A DNA stretch of 64,000 nucleotides from Streptomyces lincolnensis (GTDB lineage Bacteria; Actinomycetota; Actinomycetes; Streptomycetales; Streptomycetaceae), in contig NZ_CP016438.1 in NCBI RefSeq assembly GCF_001685355.1, forward strand, positions 6,014,001 through 6,078,000, given 5' to 3'. Made by a program: the position numbers and the translations under genes. Shown here piece by piece: positions 63,804-64,000 of this stretch. The number at the start of each line of letters is the position of its first letter. Positions within the stretch are counted from its first letter, which is position 1. Below the pieces are notes generated by a model that did not search any database, had not been told where the DNA came from, and was given only the letters and a program-made list of their open reading frames with translations.

Positions 63804-64000
63804 CTAGCGGATCACGACGACCTTCTCGCCGATCGTCGCGAAGCGCCACATCGCGTCGCCGTCCGGGCGGGACTCGCGGATGCCGCCGGTGCGTACGGCC
63901 GGGTCGGCGGCCGGGGCCGAGCCGTCCAGCGCCGCGCTGAAGCCGATGGCCACGCCGTCCACACTCGTGAAGCGGACGACGTGCTCGATGGGGGTGCCGT
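63804..64000 (-). CDS. Unknown protein, 3' end only
   Basis: The last 65 codons of a minus-strand gene are visible, running off the window. The C-terminus reads IEHVVRFTSVDGVAIGFSAA, then RTGGIRESRPDGDAMWRFAT and IGEKVVVIR, followed by TAG. The codon bias is strongly coding. I cannot name the family from this piece. Confidence 0.7.
   Translation of the reverse strand, partial: GTPIEHVVRFTSVDGVAIGFSAALDGSAPAADPAVRTGGIRESRPDGDAMWRFATIGEKVVVIR

Overview
The window is high-GC DNA from an actinomycete, almost certainly a Streptomyces. The evidence is the very strong third-position GC bias, the rpsL-rpsG-fusA-tuf / S10-spc-alpha ribosomal order with rpsD missing from the alpha cluster, the XRE-DUF397-ATPase triad, a gamma-butyrolactone (GBL) signalling pair, Tat-exported proteins, and promoters placed for leaderless mRNAs.

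Layout. (1) 1-4.1 kb: end of rpsL, rpsG, fusA, tuf, closed by a strong terminator. (2) 4.3-6.0 kb: an acyltransferase and a small membrane protein. (3) 6.1-23.3 kb: one long co-directional translation block. It holds S10 (rpsJ to rpsQ), spc (rplN to rplO), secY-adk-map and alpha (infA, rpmJ, rpsM, rpsK, rpoA, rplQ) genes, then truA. A doubled hairpin module sits between rpsQ and rplN, and decayed copies of the map 3' end follow map. (4) 24.3-33.3 kb: a membrane-anchored protein, a GT87-type glycosyltransferase, rplM-rpsI, then cell-wall and cofactor genes (glmM, a DUF389 protein, coaA, glmS). (5) 33.3-39.8 kb: mixed accessory genes (ComB-like protein, two DUF397 proteins, XRE regulator, anti-sigma-like ATPase, an Rpn-like gene with a damaged start, SRPBCC protein, MDR oxidoreductase with divergent TetR) and acpS. 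(6) 39.8-57.5 kb: an accessory island between acpS and nnrD. (7) 57.8-64 kb: nnrD, an L,D-transpeptidase-like protein, alr, an alpha/beta hydrolase, tsaE, a 53-residue protein and the 3' end of a further gene.

The island is the most interesting part. It contains a secreted beta-helix protein, a MerR-controlled MFS pump, and an AfsA-type GBL synthase divergent from an ArpA/ScbR-type receptor. The receptor is translationally coupled to an NAD-dependent epimerase/reductase. A LysR regulator comes next, and its upstream region carries the same motif as the synthase/receptor intergenic region. On the opposite strand lies a tight operon: Tat-exported bicovalent-FAD oxidase, 2-epi-5-epi-valiolone synthase-like cyclase, ROK kinase, alcohol dehydrogenase, SDR, TIM-barrel isomerase, HAD phosphatase, serine beta-lactamase/esterase and LLM oxidoreductase. 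I read this as a compact C7-cyclitol (carbasugar) pathway with no aminotransferase, nucleotidyltransferase or glycosyltransferase in view, probably under GBL control. Product and regulation are inference; the gene families and motifs are visible in the sequence.
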